A DNA stretch of 64,000 nt, from NCBI GenBank assembly GCA_009841225.1, contig VXMF01000022.1, positions 62,001 to 126,000 on the forward strand. Reading direction: 5' to 3'. Below the pieces are notes generated by a model. That model did not search any database and had not been told where the DNA came from. It worked only from the letters and a program-made list of their open reading frames with translations. Source of the stretch: Terriglobia bacterium. GTDB taxonomy: Bacteria; Acidobacteriota; Terriglobia; Bryobacterales; UBA6623. Positions within the stretch are counted from its first letter, which is position 1, and the number at the start of each line of letters is the position of its first letter. The position numbers and the translations under genes are program-made. Shown here piece after piece: positions 62,784 through 64,000 of this stretch.

Positions 62784-64000
62784 GTGTCTCCCGAAGATCG
62801 CATTCTCCAGCAGCGTTTCGAGAAGATCGCGCGGATCTCCGAACTGGGCTTCGAGCGCTACCCGCACAAATACGAAGCGACTCACACAGTCACCGCACTG
62901 CGGGACCTCTTCGACTCATACGACGGAGACAAGCTCGAGGCCGAGCAGCCTAGCACCCGCATCTGCGGCCGCTTGGTCACCAAACGACGCCAAGGCAAAG
63001 CGGGTTTCGCAAACCTGAAGCAGGGCGGTGTTCAAATCCAGGTCTACGTGCGCCGGGACGAGGTCTCGGAGCGCGACTTCGAACTTTACAAACTGCTTGA
63101 CGCGGGAGACGTAATCGGCGTGTCGGGCCGGGTCTTTCGCACGCGGACTGGAGAACTCACGGTCCGAGCGGCAGAACTGGCGTTCCTTTCAAAGAGCGTG
63201 CTGCCGCCGCCCGAGAAGTTCCATGGCCTGCAGGATGTCGAAATCCGCTACCGGCAGCGGTCGCTCGACCTGATCAGCAACGACTCGGTGCGGCAGACGT
63301 TCGTGACTAGGGATCGGATCATCCGACAGCTACGAACAAGCCTCGAGCAGCGCGGATACATCGAGGTCGAGACCCCGATGATGCAACCGGTCTACGGCGG
63401 CGCCCTGGCACGGCCCTTCCAAACGCATCACAACACGCTGGACGTCGACCTGTTCCTGCGGGTGGCGCCGGAGCTGTACTTGAAGCGCCTGACGATCGGC
63501 GGGCTGGACCGGGTGTACGAGATCAATCGCAACTTCCGCAACGAGGGGCTGTCCAAACAGCACAATCCCGAGTTCACGATGCTGGAGTTCTACGAGGCGT
63601 ACAGCGACTACCGCGGCCTAATAGAGTTCAGTGCACAACTATTGAAGGCGAGCGCGGAGGCGGCTCTGGATGGCGGAACTGTCGCGGAGTTCGGCGACCA
63701 CAGAATCGATTTCAGCTCGCTGGAACGGCTGACATTTCCCGAGGTGATCGCGGAGTACTGGCCCTACAAGGATTCGCGGCCAGACATCGGCGATCTAGCT
63801 GACGTGGGCAAGATTCGCGAGCTCGCGGCGATCCACGAACGCACGGCGGGCGGAGGCATTGCGTTGCCCGAGGGGATATCGGCCGGCAAGGCCCTGCTCG
63901 ATCTGTTTGAGGCCGCTTGCGAGCACCTCCTCATCCAGCCGACCGTGATCTATGACTACCCGGTCGAAGCGTCTCCGCTCTCGAAGCAGAAGCCTGACGA
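62784..64000 (+). CDS. lysS: Lysyl-tRNA synthetase, class II (cut by window edge)
   Basis: The first 405 codons of a class II lysyl-tRNA synthetase are visible; the 3' end lies outside. The N-terminal helix [20 protein letters not shown] leads into the anticodon-binding OB-fold ([19 protein letters not shown]). The catalytic core starts at about residue 170 with [16 protein letters not shown] and shows motif 1 and motif 2 ([18 protein letters not shown]). The end of the window has [17 protein letters not shown]. It starts at GTG 62784; no better ATG is in frame. TACAAT near 62742 could be its -10 element. Confidence 0.95.
   Translation, partial: MSPEDRILQQRFEKIARISELGFERYPHKYEATHTVTALRDLFDSYDGDKLEAEQPSTRICGRLVTKRRQGKAGFANLKQGGVQIQVYVRRDEVSERDFELYKLLDAGDVIGVSGRVFRTRTGELTVRAAELAFLSKSVLPPPEKFHGLQDVEIRYRQRSLDLISNDSVRQTFVTRDRIIRQLRTSLEQRGYIEVETPMMQPVYGGALARPFQTHHNTLDVDLFLRVAPELYLKRLTIGGLDRVYEINRNFRNEGLSKQHNPEFTMLEFYEAYSDYRGLIEFSAQLLKASAEAALDGGTVAEFGDHRIDFSSLERLTFPEVIAEYWPYKDSRPDIGDLADVGKIRELAAIHERTAGGGIALPEGISAGKALLDLFEAACEHLLIQPTVIYDYPVEASPLSKQKPD

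Noticed and set aside
1-64000. CRISPR arrays, phage modules, replication origin and complete insertion sequences
   Set aside because: I looked for regular short repeats, integrase or transposase motifs and DnaA-box clusters and saw none that hold up.

Overview
The window is about 64 kb of GC-rich bacterial chromosome, most likely from an uncultured member of the Acidobacteriota. The taxon call rests on gene content, not on a marker tree. It carries a full-length ADOP-type (acidobacterial duplicated orphan) permease next to a PadR regulator, a 1186-residue Oar-like TonB-dependent receptor with an N-terminal carboxypeptidase-regulatory-like domain, several PSD1/DUF1501 and DUF1592/DUF1552 gene pairs, and a one-piece LptF-LptG permease. 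There is no rRNA, CRISPR array, integrase or intact insertion sequence. Three tRNA genes are present: Phe(GAA), Glu(CTC) and Ala(GGC).

Layout. 1-3.9 kb: the end of the 2-oxoglutarate dehydrogenase operon (E1, E2, E3). 4.2-11.4 kb: tRNA-Phe, a giant TonB-dependent receptor, a Gfo/Idh/MocA oxidoreductase, a DASS anion symporter and tRNA-Glu. 11.6-13.9 kb: fused LptF/LptG. 14.1-17.4 kb: a compact operon of ribokinase, a sugar transporter and a secreted ADP-ribosylglycohydrolase. 17.5-22.3 kb: a lactonase-type lipoprotein, a PIN toxin with an unusual antitoxin, a PQQ-dependent dehydrogenase with a lanthanide-type ligand set, and dtd. 22.3-28 kb: a phyH-sulfatase-cyclase operon, an isopropylmalate-dehydrogenase-like enzyme and several small proteins. 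28.4-44.4 kb: two PSD1/DUF1501 pairs, a DUF1828 two-gene module, a symporter/enolase-superfamily pair, a second Gfo/Idh/MocA protein and a second sulfatase. 44.7-46 kb: a Fic protein behind an AT-rich promoter. 46-52.3 kb: a DUF1592/DUF1552 pair and a second TonB-dependent receptor. 52.7-58 kb: a PadR-ADOP-HlyD-ATPase operon. 58.1-60.5 kb: an AbiE toxin-antitoxin pair facing a decayed hicA with an intact hicB. 60.8-64 kb: tRNA-Ala, a glycoside-hydrolase-like protein, a mini zinc-ribbon protein and the start of lysS.

How the genes fit together. Housekeeping genes (TCA cycle, Lpt, dtd, tRNAs, lysS) alternate with a large secreted or periplasmic catabolic repertoire: two outer-membrane receptors, two sulfatases, two Tat-exported oxidoreductases, three haem-bearing PSCyt-type proteins with their partners, a PQQ dehydrogenase, and SSS and DASS symporters. 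This suggests a heterotroph that scavenges sulfated glycans, sugar acids and nucleotide-derived ribose. Between these sit four toxin-antitoxin-like loci (PIN, the DUF1828 pair, Fic, AbiE/HicAB), several with AT-rich flanks, which look like the mobile layer of the region. The most interesting observations are the secreted ADP-ribosylglycohydrolase operon, an ADOP permease that is not orphan, the double-lesion hicA beside an intact hicB, the PIN toxin paired with a DUF7662-like antitoxin, and the uncharacterised translationally coupled DUF1828 module.
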